64,000 nucleotides of DNA, from assembly GCA_039000515.1 (NCBI GenBank), contig JBCFYV010000275.1, forward strand, positions 34,820 to 98,819, in the 5' to 3' direction. This DNA comes from Timema cristinae (lineage: Eukaryota; Arthropoda; Insecta; Phasmatodea; Timematidae). Both the position numbers and the translations under genes were made by a program. Position 1 is the first letter of the stretch; every line of letters begins with the position of its first letter. Shown here piece after piece: positions 1 to 11,090 of the stretch. A model generated the notes under the pieces. That model had not been told where the DNA came from, did not search any database, and worked only from the letters and a program-made list of their open reading frames with translations.

Positions 1-769
1 AGATTTAAAAAAACATATTTAGAGAGGTTAATTTAAAAACAATAAAAGAAACGTTTTACATTTACTACCTTACTGATTTGTTATAAACACACATCACAAA
101 AGATGTCTCCATCAGAAGACCAGGGAAGCAAACAATAAAATTAATAAAGATAAAAAAAATAGTCTTACACTATCATACTTAATCCCTAGTATTATTATTA
201 TTTAACTATCGTGATATGTAGGATGTCGATTGATACAACATAATAGCATAAAAGAAAAACCCGGCCTCATGGTTGATAATTTTGGCGTTACATCCCAATA
301 CAAAAGGTTATCTAATAACAATAACTTAAAAGATCATAATAAAAATATAAAGCTACACGGAAACGTTACCTCATAATACTAAAACAAGAAATAAAATAAA
401 AAAAGGAAAACGACTACATGTAAATTTGGAAAAGATTCTCAAAATATTTAAAAAGAAAGTAAAAAGTTACGTCTCACCAGTATTACAGCCAAAAAAGAAA
501 GAGGCCGAGACAACGGCGTTACTTGCAAATCAGGAAATTCATATCTTAGGAGATGGCCAATCAGTGACAAGTTTGCCAGGATAAGAAAAATGGGCCAATA
601 GTATTTTAGTTGAAGATTTTACATTTTCAAAAAACATAGTATAAAAAGAACATTAAGGAAAAAATAAATACATAAAAAAGGTACAAAGAGATGTAATTAT
701 TTAATAATGATAACAAAGATTGAATTATTCATTTATAATAGTTTATTAAAAGCTTTAGTTCCTCAAATT
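1..769. other. AT-rich flank without recognisable gene
   Basis: The sequence is AT-rich with no long reading frame and no repeat structure I can define. The far end of unit B should lie here or beyond the window edge, but I see no inverted repeat or target duplication marking it. Confidence 0.4.
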
Positions 770-2149
770 CCCGTTCCCGATCGCCACTTCCTTCCTAATT
801 TAACTTTAGTCCGATAGACTTCGTTACATGGCACTACCAGGAGCTTCAAGGTTGATAGACATAAGGTCAGTCTATAACCAACAGTACATGTTCTCCTACT
901 ATGCTTCATATTAACCTTGTTTACATAGCCGGCGTCTTTAGTTTTGACTAGAGCACTGCTGCATTACTACAGAGAATTTTACACTTTTTGCTTTTTTTCA
1001 CATACCTCATCTAACGTTTAGGCATACATCTTTCTTTCCCCTGATACCGACAAATTCTTTTATTATATGTCCACACACTTCGTCCTTAAGACAACCTAAA
1101 ACCCGTTTGTTAACTCGTGGTATATTATATATATTTTCGGGATATCCAGAGGTATCAAAATATTTATGTCAGGTTTAATATCTTCATATACGTTATTCGT
1201 TGTCAGTGTCCATGTACAGTAATTCTACTCTCTCAATAGAATTTGTTTTAACTTATAACTATAATGGAAACCATATATGAATGTTTTAGAAATGTCTAGA
1301 ATGGCAAATCCAACATAAATAGGTTTATCAATATAAATGTCTAAACGATCTAACTCTACGATGGTTAAATTATCTTCTAGAATAATTCTATCTTTGTACT
1401 TAAGTCTGGCAATGAGTCTCCCCGCCCCCCTTTTCCAACTCATTTGGATATGACTTTAATATCTCGCATATTTCTAACATTTTTCAATGTTTTACCAAAA
1501 ACCACATTCGACATTAGCCTATAGAAACTTTCTCAAACTAATTGATGATCAATTTTCTCTTTTCTGCATTCAAGTCGACATACGAGCGCATCCATTGGGC
1601 TTGATTAAATGTTAATACCCTCTAAATGCGAATATTTTCCAATCCTAGATCAATGCATTGCTTTAAATATTTTATGTGAACGACGTATTTTTTCTTAACT
1701 TCTAATGTGCATAGCAATTTAGTCTGTTTAGATGTTTTGCATGGAGGTATTTTGCATAAGCAAGATCCCATTCAACAAAATAGCCTATATCATTATCTTC
1801 ATCTACTACAGAAATGTCAAAACCCTCGCTAAGCCACTCAAAACCAACTTTTGGTAATTTTTCTCTCATGGCTGTGGCATAGAGGCCATTTATGTCCAAG
1901 TACATTAGATAAGAGGTAGGCAAGCAAAAGTCATAATCATTCAGATATATATTGTTACTTTTAAAATCACGCGTTGAACAGCGAGTTATCCCACCACTTA
2001 TAGCTTGTTCTATAAATAATAGTATGTCAATGTCAGTCATAAATTACAGGGTAATTGTTGACGTCTTATGAAGAGCATCAAACCCCAGTCCAGGACATGT
2101 TACATAGTGAGGAGGGTCTAAAATGCTAACGTTGCGAATGTTTTCCACT
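770..2149 (-). pseudogene. pPolB of unit B, C-terminal palm part (decayed)
   Basis: This is the C-terminal third of a viral/organellar-type family B DNA polymerase (DNA_pol_B_2 type) read leftwards. Visible pieces in order are the segment before motif A (about 2149-2041), motif A with YLDINGLYATAM (about 1900), motif B with VVFGKTLKNVR (about 1480), a stretch with PIYVGFAILDISK (about 1320), motif C as DTDN instead of DTDS (about 1210), and a block with CLKDEVCGHIIKEFVGIR (about 1050). Each aligns collinearly with the unit C polymerase (33.0-34.4 kb). Several frameshifts and stops break the frame, so it is a relic. Its N-terminal part lies at 16767-18480, separated by the LTR and element A. 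Motif B keeps the usual FGKT form that unit C lacks. The C-terminal limit is approximate. Confidence 0.85.
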
Positions 2150-2153
2150 ACAT
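2150..2153. repeat. Target-site duplication ACAT of the solo LTR, left copy
   Basis: ACAT immediately precedes TGCTACC, the left end of the LTR-like segment. The same four bases follow its other end at 16763-16766. Removing everything between plus one copy brings the two halves of the unit B polymerase into the same frame at the expected alignment position, which fixes the boundary. Confidence 0.8.
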
Positions 2154-2426
2154 TGCTACCCCCACCCCCCTTAATATCTATAGGGTGAGGAAGACTGAAA
2201 ATCAGGCAAGAATGTTACCTGGTTGAACAATATATATTTTATTGTAAAAAAACAATAATAGTACAACAATTGAGAAGGCACAATCTGTGCATGAAGCGCA
2301 CCTCTCCGTTAACCATCGGAGTCGATTAGAAACACAAGTAAACAATCATGAAACCTCCTTAGGACAGTTAAAAAACAACACTAAATGTGTCGGGCTCGAA
2401 ATCAAACAACAATTTACAGTTCGGGA
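2154..2426 (-). mobile_element. Solo LTR-like insertion, left part (split by element A)
   Basis: This is the left piece of an insertion of about 1.24 kb that starts TG, ends CA and has a 4-bp target duplication, as for LTR retrotransposons. The rest is 15798-16762. No internal retrotransposon genes are present, so a solo LTR formed by recombination is the simplest reading. The strand is a guess, from a TATATATA stretch near 16425 in the right piece. The small ORF here (2287-2493) resembles nothing I know. Confidence 0.6.
2420..2426. repeat. Target-site duplication of element A, left copy
   Basis: TTCGGGA here matches TTCGGGA at 15791-15797 just outside the other inverted-repeat end. The duplication is six or seven bases long, because the final A could belong to the element. 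Polintons/Mavericks typically make 6-bp duplications. Confidence 0.75.
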
Positions 2427-4085
2427 AATAGCTAGTATGGCGTATGGGAACCCCGCTTCCGCCAACGGGTCAAAACACTCACATCCTGTTTGAGTGACCT
2501 ACTTTCCTCTGATTGGCTGCTATAAATAGCCTCCTTCCCCCCACCAATTTTGACCTGCTTTCCACATCTTTACCGTTATTCCCCCAACCCCTGACCTACT
2601 TTCCCCCTCCCCTACAACCCCCTCGACTGCAAACCCTGGACATGTTGGTTGTTACTTGATTTGGTATTGGAGTTTTTATTAGAACCTAGCGCTATGGCTG
2701 TCTTGTTGTGTTGAATGAACAAGGCTTTGTCCAGCACACACCTCTCCCAGCCCTCCCCTACCAACCCCGGACATGTTGGTTCTTGATGATTGATTTGGTG
2801 TTGGAGTTTTTATTAGAACCTCGCGCTATGGCTGTCTTATGTTGAATGAACATTGGTTCCTCTGTCACAAGGCCCAGCCTTTCACTTCCCCCCAACACTG
2901 GCGCCAGTATGTCGGCCCGACAAGACAAGAATAGATATTGAGGTCATTGCCTCGGGCATCTGGTTTTCCCTGGTGCCAATATGTCGGCCCGACAAGACAA
3001 GAATAGATATCGAGGTCATTGCCCGGGGCAACAGGGTTTTTCCCTGGCGCCAGTATGTCGGGCAGAATGAACATCGGCTCTTCTGTCACAAGGCTCTGTC
3101 CCGGAACAAGCAGCATGAACCTTGCGCTATGGTGCTTTGTGGTAGAGTGTGGTAATTTGTTCCAGAGACCCCCCTCCTCATTCGCCACCCTGACGCCAGA
3201 CTGCCGGGGCGACAAGTGACCTCGATAACCTTGGGTTTTCCCAATGACGTAATCATCGCAACCCTGGCGCCAGGTTGGCGGGCAGACAAGTTGGGACAAG
3301 AATAGATCGTGACCTCTGCAAGCTGGGTGTTTCCTATGACGTAATCATTGCGTGTTATGTCGCAACTCTAGCATCTCTAATTATGCACAATCAGGGGCCT
3401 CGGAATCCACAGTTAGGGGCCACTACCCCCGTCACAAGTCTACTAAAATTGGTTGTTTGGTAGCGTCTGTCGAAATGCCGGGAAATGTACCTCCACCCGC
3501 AGCTCTCAGACCGGACAACCTGAGTTTTTTTCCTATGACGTAATCATCGCGTGTTATGTCCCAACCCTGGCGCCAGTATGTCGGCCCGACAAGACAAGAA
3601 TAGATATTGAGGTCATTGCCTCGGGCATCTGGTTTTCCCTGGTGCCAATATGTCGGCCCGACAAGACAAGAATAGATATCGAGGTCATTGCTCGGGGCAA
3701 CAGGGTTTTTCCCTGGCGCCAGTATGTCGGCCCGACAAGACAAGAACAGATATTGAGGTCATTGCCTTGGGCATCTGGTTTTCCCTGGTGCCAATATGTA
3801 GGCCCGACAAGACAAGAATAGATATCGAGGCCATTGCCCGGGGCAAGAGGGTTTTTCCCTGGCGCCAGTATGTCGGGCAGACAAGACAAGAATAGATATT
3901 GAGGTCATTGCCCCGGGCAGCGGGGGGTTTTCCCTGGCGTCAGCTTGACGGCTCACGAGACAAGAATAGATCTTGACCTCAACAACCTTGGGGTTTTCCC
4001 AAAGACGTAATCATTGCGTGTTATGTCGCAACCCTGGCGCCAGGCTGGCGGGCAGACAAGACAAGTTGGGACAAGTCTAGATCGT
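2427..4085 (+). repeat. Left terminal inverted repeat of element A
   Basis: The reverse complement of 14032-15790 matches this region along most of its length, including the outer TAGCTAGTATGG, the CCCCTCGACTGCAAACC region, the GGTTCTAATAAAAACTCC blocks, the 72-74 bp subrepeats and the inner GGCGCCAGGCTGGCGGGC block. The two arms differ in subrepeat number: this arm has five or six units at 3553-3960. The right arm instead carries a second copy of a roughly 170-190 bp block. The inner edge sits just before the TATA box at 4096. Confidence 0.85.
2893..3960. repeat. 72-74 bp tandem subrepeats inside left TIR
   Basis: Units run TGGCGCCAGTATGTCGG, CCCGACAAGACAAGAATAG, then GAGGTCATTGCC and a GG(T/G)TTTTCCC end, in two clusters (2893-3060 and 3553-3960). 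Each unit carries the GGCGCC palindrome or its GGTGCC variant and a GACAAGACAAG motif. The ORFs that cross this region on both strands are by-products of the repeat, not genes. Confidence 0.85.
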
Positions 4086-4095
4086 TTGACTAGGG

Positions 4096-4130
4096 TATAA
4101 ATAGAACCCCGATCATTACATTCGGTCATT
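4096..4130 (+). promoter_or_regulatory. TATA/initiator core promoter of element A rightward gene
   Basis: TATAAATA at 4096-4103 is followed about 29 bases later by TCATT near 4125, the arthropod-type initiator spacing. The first ATG is at 4163. The promoter sits exactly at the inner edge of the inverted repeat. Confidence 0.65.
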
Positions 4131-4162
4131 TCAATTTGTAATTGGATAACATAAAGATCGAG

Positions 4163-4906
4163 ATGAGTTTTAACGCTCTGGAAAACGGGATAAATTTGAG
4201 TAAGTTTAATTCGTTTTGTATATTTTAATGGTTTCTAATTTGATTATCATGTCAGGCTGTACAGTGGTATTCTCTTCTTCTTTGTTAGATGAGGAGCCCA
4301 TGACGCTCGGCGTGGCGGCGCAACCTGTGGATCCCACTAACCTGGACCAGTTGATGCAATTTACAGATGAGGGGATTTGTAGAGCGGATGGTGACTGGTC
4401 CATGGGTAATTAGCTGCCTGCGATAGACTTGCCTGTGTTTTTTTTATTTTCTGTAAATGGGTGAATGCGTATACGAGGGGTTTTCCTGGGCTCGTTGAAG
4501 CGTAACTTGCCCCTTGAAGCCGTGGTTGCGCTGCGAAAAGTCTCTGACTTGTTGCGGCGTAGCGGAAAGAGGTCCCAATTGGGCGATAGAGGGAATCCTT
4601 TCTGGTCCATGGGTAATTAGCTGCCTATGATAGACTTGCCAGTGTGTTTTTTATTTTCTGTAAATGGTAATTAATATGTATTTATTTAATTTCAGACTAC
4701 TGGGATCCATATGGGCTGGATGAGGGCCTTCTGGGCAGCGTAGCGACAGGCGTGCCGACATCTACCCAGCCGGAGGCGCCCCCAACGGTCTGTGCCAGGC
4801 ACGACGTCGCTGACGTACTCAGGCCCGTCCCAGGTCTCTCCTGCGCCCCTATCGCCAGCGTCCCCCTCTGTTTGGACAGATTTGGACACCATCGACAGGC
4901 TGATAT
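4163..4906 (+). CDS. N-terminal exons 1-3 of element A pPolB gene
   Basis: Three short exons fit GT-AG rules. Exon 1 is 4163-4199 (donor GTAAGT), exon 2 is 4289-4405 (acceptor TTGTTAG, donor GTAATT) and exon 3 is 4696-4906 (acceptor TTTCAG, donor GTAAGT). Phases match from exon 1 to 2 and from 2 to 3. Exon 2 encodes an acidic stretch starting EEPMTLGVAAQPVDP. The second half of exon 3 reads best in the next frame (serine/proline-rich, ending WTDLDTIDRLI), and only that frame enters exon 4 in phase, so a one-base indel probably lies mid-exon. The acidic, proline-rich content suggests a disordered N-terminal tail. I infer that this is the 5' end of the polymerase gene, because exon 4 runs into it. 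Confidence 0.6.
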
Positions 4907-5896
4907 GTAAGTATCCACTAGTTTGAAAATATACTATATGTGTAGCTCATGCTCTCTCTCGCTCACGCAAACATAGTTATATCGGTACTAGTTCGAAACC
5001 TCTTGTCAGATGCTCATTTCAAGTCAATTGTACTAGTTCGTTTAGTGAACAAGAGAATGCGAGAAAATTATATATTGTTCAGGTGGTCTATGAATTTATG
5101 TGGGAGGTTTTTATAATAGATTTTCCACTCTCCCTCTATGCAAAATGCGGGTGCACTTCCTCTATAATTCAGGGTTACAGTATTTATTATTGTCAACAAA
5201 ATATATTCTCTAACATTAAACAATATTTAAAGTTGTATTTAATATTACATAGGAATTTATGTTGAAAGTTTTTTCTAATAGATTTTCCATTCTCCCTCCT
5301 TGCAAAATGCTGGTCCACTTCCTCACGCAGGAAAATTATATTTTGTTTAGGTGGTCTAGGAATTTATGTGGGAGGTTTTTTCTAATAGATTTTCCATTCT
5401 ACCTCCTTGAAAAATGCGAGTGCACTTCCTCTAATTCAGGGTTACAGTATTTATTATGTCAACAAAATATATTCTCTAACATTAAACAATATTTAAAGTT
5501 GTATTTAATATTACATAGGAATTTATGTTGAAAGTTTTTTCTAATAGATTTTCCATTCTCCCTCCTTGCAAAATGCGGGTCCACTTCCTCTAATATCGGC
5601 TTACAGTTTAAGTGACTAATTTTCTTTGTGTAAATGTTATTTATGTCAACAAAATATATAGTTTCGCGCACTAAAATTTACCCTGCGCTGTGTTGGCTAT
5701 AGCGTTTGTTTCGTGTAGAGCCAGACGGCCGCGGCCGAAAGAGTTTAAGGTTCGAATCTTGCCTTAGTAAACTAGTGGCGTTTTTTTTTCAAACATTTGG
5801 CGGAATGTTGGTTTTAGTTAAAGCAATTATGTAATATAATTTATAAAAAAAATACACGTATGTTTGTAACAGTGTTTACTTTGACATGTGTTATAG
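4907..5896 (+). other. Intron 3 of element A pPolB gene, with internal duplication
   Basis: The intron begins GTAAGT and ends TGTTATAG. It contains a tandem duplication of about 270 bp (about 5070-5330 and 5340-5600) whose units include the SINE-tail motif TTTTCCA(C/T)TCTCCCTC, and a tRNA-like block near 5690-5770 with the B-box match GGTTCGAATC. No coding function is evident; the ORFs at 5083-5671 on both strands come from the duplicated AT-rich repeat. Confidence 0.6.
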
Positions 5897-8639
5897 TTGA
5901 ATTGGAGACCGTAAATGGAGGGACGGTCTTCCCACCGCCGCCGGCTACTAGTCCCGCTCACCACACTGCAGGAGCGCTGACTGCGAGCCAGGGAGACGGT
6001 GAGCGAGTCCCAGCAGCAGTGCGGGAGACGGGGATCGTGGAGCCGGCTAGAGCTGGACTATCTTCGGCCCTTCAACAGGGATTTAGTGGCCCGCTAAGTC
6101 AGAGAGGTGGGCATTGCAAAATGGCGTCCCTCTTCGTATCGTTGAAGAGAGGATTAAACAATTGAGGCGTTTCTTTTATACTGGTAGAGAAATTACCGTA
6201 CAGCTTGGTGCTCCAGCAAGCGGTCGTGACGCATTAAGCTGGCTTGAAGAACAAATTACTAATTTGCTCCATCGGCTGCAGGACCATGGCGTTAGCGCCG
6301 ATGACCATGTTGGCTTACTTTTGAACAGCACTGACTCTACGTTGGGCCCTGTGTACGTCTCATTTAGGCGAGCAGACCATTTAGACGCTCGAGCAGTGCT
6401 TGATACTGTAAGTCGCGTGTTGCAAAGTAATACTTTGTTTTTGAGTACAGCACCCCTGTACGTTAAACTCTGCCACTTTAAGGAGCCTCGTGGGAGTGGA
6501 CGATATTGTGATAAACTCGCTCCCACAAGCACATATAGCCGTAAAAACCAAGGGATCATTACGATTCAAAATGACGACACACTTTGCCTAGCCCGTGCAT
6601 TGGTTGTCGCCAAAGCTATATGTGATAATAAAAGAGAACCAGGATGTATGGACGTGAACACCGTTAAACAGATCAAAATGGGTCGTTTCATTCAAAAACT
6701 CAAAGCAGAGGAACTATGTCGTGATGCCCATGTGAATCTATTGAAAGGTGGTGGGCTAACCGAGCTGAAACAATTTCAAACATACCTCTCCGAATACAAA
6801 ATCACAGTGTTCAGGGAGCGTCGGGGGAGACAGGTCTTATATGAGGGGCCTACTCCCTCCGAACATTCCTTTAAGGGGCACCTTGATTTGTATTTTCACG
6901 ACGATAAGCAAAACCATTTTGATGTCATAACATTCTTGACAGCCGCATTTAAGTGCTCGTACTTTTGCCGCGAATGCCGTGTGCCATTCAGTAATAAGAA
7001 TGCGCACAAGTGCGAATCCGCGTGCAAAAAGTGCTACGCTAAAGCGGTTTGTAGCGGAGGCCTGTCTGGGATCTGTAAAGACTGCGGGCGATGGTTCACA
7101 AATCAGACGTGTTTTGATAACCATAAACGTCCCGGTTTTTGCAGAGGTCACAGATCGGTATGTGATGTCAAAAAGGTTTGCGAGGTATGCGGGCAATTTT
7201 TCAGTTTGGAAAGATCAAATTATTCACATAGGTGTTATGAGACTTTTTGTAGAGTATGCGATTCATATCGTCCTTTTGGTCATTTCTGCTATATGAAGCA
7301 AGCCCCATCCAAGCCGTCACTGGAAAAGAGCAATTTCATGTTTGTGTTCTATGATTTTGAATGCAGACAAGAAACGCTTCTTCAAGGTGCGGCAGGCACG
7401 TACTTGCACGAACCTAACCTCTGTGTCGTGCAAACGTGTTGTAAGGCTTGTGTTCATATAGATGCAAATGACTATCATTGCACCGACTGTGGGGGCGATA
7501 GGACTCGCATATTCAAGGGTGATACCGCTATGGCCCAATTTTTTGAATTTATAGAACAAATTAAAGCTTCAAAATTTAAGGATATCACCCTTCTAGGCCA
7601 TAACGCTAAATCCTATGATGGTAATTTTATTTTAAGATACATGATGGAGGTAAAAAAAATGGACTACAGAACTTATAATGAACGGTGGGAAAATCATATC
7701 CATGCGTTACGGTCCACTCCAATTTATTAACTCACGGAACTTTCTCCCGATGTCGCTGTCCAAATTGACCAAAACTTTCGGCTTGGACGAGTCTTTGGCC
7801 AAGGGACATTTCCCCCATTTTTTCAACAAAAAATAAAACGAAGGTTATAGGGGTCCCTTGCCGCCAAAGGAGGACTACGGCATCGGCGAGATGTCAGTTG
7901 AGGGAAAGGAGCACTTTGAGAAGTGGTATGACGCGTTGGTCAAAGAAAATTATGTCTTTGATTTTAAACGCGAGTTGGAACTGTATTATGTGAAAGATGT
8001 AGAGATCCTACGGAAGGCCTGCCTAGAGTTTAGACAAATGCTTATGGAGAAAGCAAAGGTGGATCCTTTCAGAGAGGCGTGTACGATAGCTGGAGCGGCC
8101 ATGTTGGTTTACCGCCGAAGTCATCTTAAGGAGAATACTATCGGTATTATCCCTAACGGTGGCTATCGGTGCGCAGACCAACAGTCGCACGTCCTGTACA
8201 ATGGCTCTGCTGGGAGGCCCATCAACGCGGTGTCTCTATTCTTCATGCGGGTAACGGCCGTGAGGAATATGTGTTAGGGCGACGTGTAGACGGTGTTGTT
8301 AAAGCTGGAGATACCACCACCGTCTTCCAAGTCTGGGGCTGTTATTGGCACGGGTGCCCTCTCTGTTACCCTGACAGGACCACCCCCGTCAAAAATAGTC
8401 CCCACGAGACCATGGAGACGCGTTATGAAGCGACCATGGCTTGTTTGGAAAAGTTTAAGAATGCCGGCTACACGGTCGTAGAGATGTGGGAGTGCATGTT
8501 TAATGCGATGAAACGCACAGACAAGGACTTGCAGCAATTTGTACTCCGGCACGAGGTGTATACCAAGGAACCTCTCAGTCCCAGGGATGCATTCTTTGGC
8601 GGGCGTACAAATTGTATCAAGCTCTTAATTGTTTTTTAA
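5897..8639 (+). pseudogene. Element A pPolB, exonuclease half (truncated, frameshifted)
   Basis: Exon 4 starts proline-rich, then shifts frame by one base near 6108 into a polymerase frame that contains RIVEERIKQLRRFF. A cysteine-rich region with many CxxC pairs follows (6960-7300). Exo I is FYDFEC (7349), Exo II is HNAKSYDGNF (about 7598), and Exo III is YYVKDVEIL (about 7990). Shifts near 7720, 7840 and 8170-8280 break the frame. The later block VFQVWGCYWHGCPLC (about 8323) and the pre-palm block FFGGRTN (about 8597) are typical of the large arthropod pPolB family with a zinc-rich N-terminus. The frame then ends, so catalytic palm motifs A, B and C are all missing and the product could not polymerise DNA. 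A shorter related fragment lies at 26995-27625. Confidence 0.85.
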
Positions 8640-8760
8640 TCAACGGGAGAAGTTTTTTATTTCATTATAAATAAGAATAACCTTTTTTTAATAAATACCA
8701 AATCACCAGATTTAAAATAAATCACCACTCCGATTGATGACGATTTTGATGTAGATTCAG

Positions 8761-8884
8761 TGATGCGCAAGATGTTCCCCCAGACATGGGTCTGAACGGA
8801 GGTATGATGCATCCCACTGGAAATGATTACGAAATACCTTACATAAATTTAGCAACTCCACCATCAATGTGGGATCAGCTGTGA
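8761..8884 (+). CDS. Possible terminal exon of an element A rightward gene
   Basis: After a candidate acceptor (GTAGATTCAG at 8751-8760) one frame stays open for 40 codons and ends TGA. It has protein-like composition (MMHPTGNDYEIPY, then NLATPPSMWDQL). The preceding bases in another frame read PIDDDFDVDS. I do not recognise the sequence. It could be the last exon of a structural or other gene whose earlier exons have been lost, or chance. There is no polypyrimidine tract, which weakens the case. Confidence 0.3.
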
Positions 8885-9880
8885 ATATATTGAGAACAAG
8901 TGTCATGAGGGTGTATGAAAACATGTATGATAAGCAAAACACAAATATAATATTAAATCATGATGGTGTATTATTAGAACAATTTCATATCAAGTTAATT
9001 GTTGACAAATATATTCATTAATGTCAAAAAATGTACAATTTATACAAATATGTTAATTTAAATACTTAGTTGTATACAAATTTTTATTTGACATAGTTGG
9101 ATGATAAAACTGTCATGTAAAACGCCCTATAGTGTAATGAAGGTGTAACAACGAAGCTCATAACACTTTAAAATAACATAATATGTAAAATTGAATAATC
9201 AAACAAATATTAGATTATCATGATTAAAGCTTAAAGTTAAATGTTTTCAATTACATAGATTTATATGGAGGCTTATTTGGACGGTAAAGGATATATAGTT
9301 TCATATTTAAAACGTAACAACATATTAATTTAAAATTATTTCAAGATCCTCATAAGTGTATTACTTGTGTTTTTTTTGTAAAAGTAAATATATTTTTATA
9401 TCAAAATATTATGTCAGCGTATATATAGTTTAATCAACATATTTATTTAAAATAATTTCAAGATTTTCATAATTGTATTACTTGTGATTTTTTTGTAAAA
9501 CTAAATATATTATTATATCAAAATATTTTCAAGATTTTCATAATTGTAAAACTTGTTGTTTTTTTTGTTTTTTTGTAAAACTAAATATATTATTATATCA
9601 AAATATTTTCAAGATTTTCATAATTGTAAAACTTATGTTTTTTTTTGTTTTTTTTTGTAAAAGTAAATATATTATTAGATCAAAATATTTTTTCGGACAT
9701 TAAATATTTGGTTGCTGTTTAAGTAACTAATTTGTTTAGTGTAAATGTTATATATTATATCAGCGTATATAGTTTCATCAACATATTAATTTAAAATAAT
9801 TTCAAGATTTTCATAATTGTATTACTTGTGATTTTTTTGTAAAAGTAAATATTTTTGCGAACGTTAAATTTATTGTTGCT
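8885..9880. repeat. AT-rich spacer with short tandem repeats
   Basis: There is no gene here. Between about 9350 and 9860 a block of 60-120 bp recurs four or five times, with TTTCAAGATTTTCATAATTG followed by TTTTTTGTAAAA and ATATTATTATATC. It lies in the central spacer of element A. Confidence 0.7.
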
Positions 9881-10559
9881 GTTTCAACGAAGCCACGGAG
9901 AGTGAGACAGGGAAGCACCTTACGGGATTCCGCTCTCCTAGAAAAAACATCATGATATGTGGCTAATATAGGGTTTTGAACCCCTGGCAAGTGTAAGACC
10001 GTCTCTTTGCTTCAATTGGTGTACTAGTTCCCATTCCCCTCCCCCTTAAAGCATCATTTTCAGTCATACAGGGAATCGAAGCCTGGACACTTGACTCTGA
10101 GGGGACAGACAGACATGCTAACGCCTCGCGGCCAAGTGATTCCTTAGACGTCTTGACCATTGACCACGCGACATAGATTAACAGACAAATACATGTCTCC
10201 CTTCACAGAGAGAGAGAGAGTTATACATTCTTTCTGGACACTTGGCGCAGCGGGCAGTCTTCCTAACGCCGTGATGAGAAAGCTGCTTCCTCCTTTATAT
10301 GTAGCGTTTCTCCTTCACCATTTAATACATATCATATTCTGAAAATATTACACCTGCACACGGGAATCGAGCCCTGGAAACTTTGGCTTACATATGTATC
10401 TTAGTACGTGTACTGGTTTGTTCACATTAAGGTGGTAAGATATACTCGTAAATATATATTATGGATTAGATAAGCAATTCAACCCTGGATAGCAAACTAA
10501 GTCACAACAATGTTGGCGTCTCCTTCAGGTCTTTGATTGTCCAGCCGAGGATTTAAAAA
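9881..10559 (-). repeat. tRNA-like (SINE) debris, reverse oriented
   Basis: Three reverse-oriented B-box-like motifs occur: GGTTTTGAACCCC near 9971, GGGAATCGAAGCC near 10070 and GGGAATCGAGCCC near 10361. Each is followed by sequence resembling a tRNA anticodon arm. No intact tRNA cloverleaf is visible, so these look like tRNA-derived SINE fragments. Confidence 0.4.
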
Positions 10560-10569
10560 ATAATAACGA

Positions 10570-11090
10570 CATTTTAGTGCTAGTTTTTTTTATTGACAAT
10601 CAGCAATTGATTAATTTAAAACAACAACAACAAGCAGCAATATTATTTAGGTCTTTTGACCAATAAATATAAAATACATCTACCAGCCAGAAAATGAGTA
10701 GGAGTCAATTTTATTGACAATCAACAATTGGTTAATTTAAAACATTCACAACAAGCAGCAATATTATTTAGGTGTTTTGACCAATACATATAAAATACAT
10801 CTACCAGCCAGAAAAAGAGTAGGAGTCAATTTTATTGTTAGTCTTTTTTATTGACAATCAACAATTGATTAATTTAAAACATTCACAACAAGCAGCAATA
10901 TTATTTAGGTCTTTTGACCAATACATATAAAAGACATCTACCAGCTAGAAAATGAGTAGGAGTCAATTTTATTGTTAGTTTTTTTATTGACAATCAACAA
11001 TTGGTTAATTTAAAACATTCACAACAAGCAGCAATATTATTTAGGTGTTTTGACCAATACATATAAAAGACATCTACCATCTAGAAAATG
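10570..11090. repeat. Four tandem copies of the 3' end of a leftward gene
   Basis: A unit of 120-150 bp containing TTATTGACAATCA, ACAACAAGCAGCAATATTA and CTACCAGCCAGAAAATGAG occurs four times. The part around CTAC(CAG)...AAAATGAGTAGGAG is the end of the coding exon at 11074-11277, so the array arose by duplication of that gene's last codons and 3' flank. Confidence 0.75.

Noticed and set aside
2853..3895. ORFs of 60-144 codons on both strands in the left repeat (and 14277-15365 in the right)
   Set aside because: They follow the 72-74 bp subrepeats, occur in mirror image in both arms, and have cysteine/tryptophan-rich repetitive products with no family signature.
6176..6559. 127-codon minus-strand ORF (and others at 6837-7559)
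   Set aside because: They are shadows of the polymerase frame on the opposite strand.
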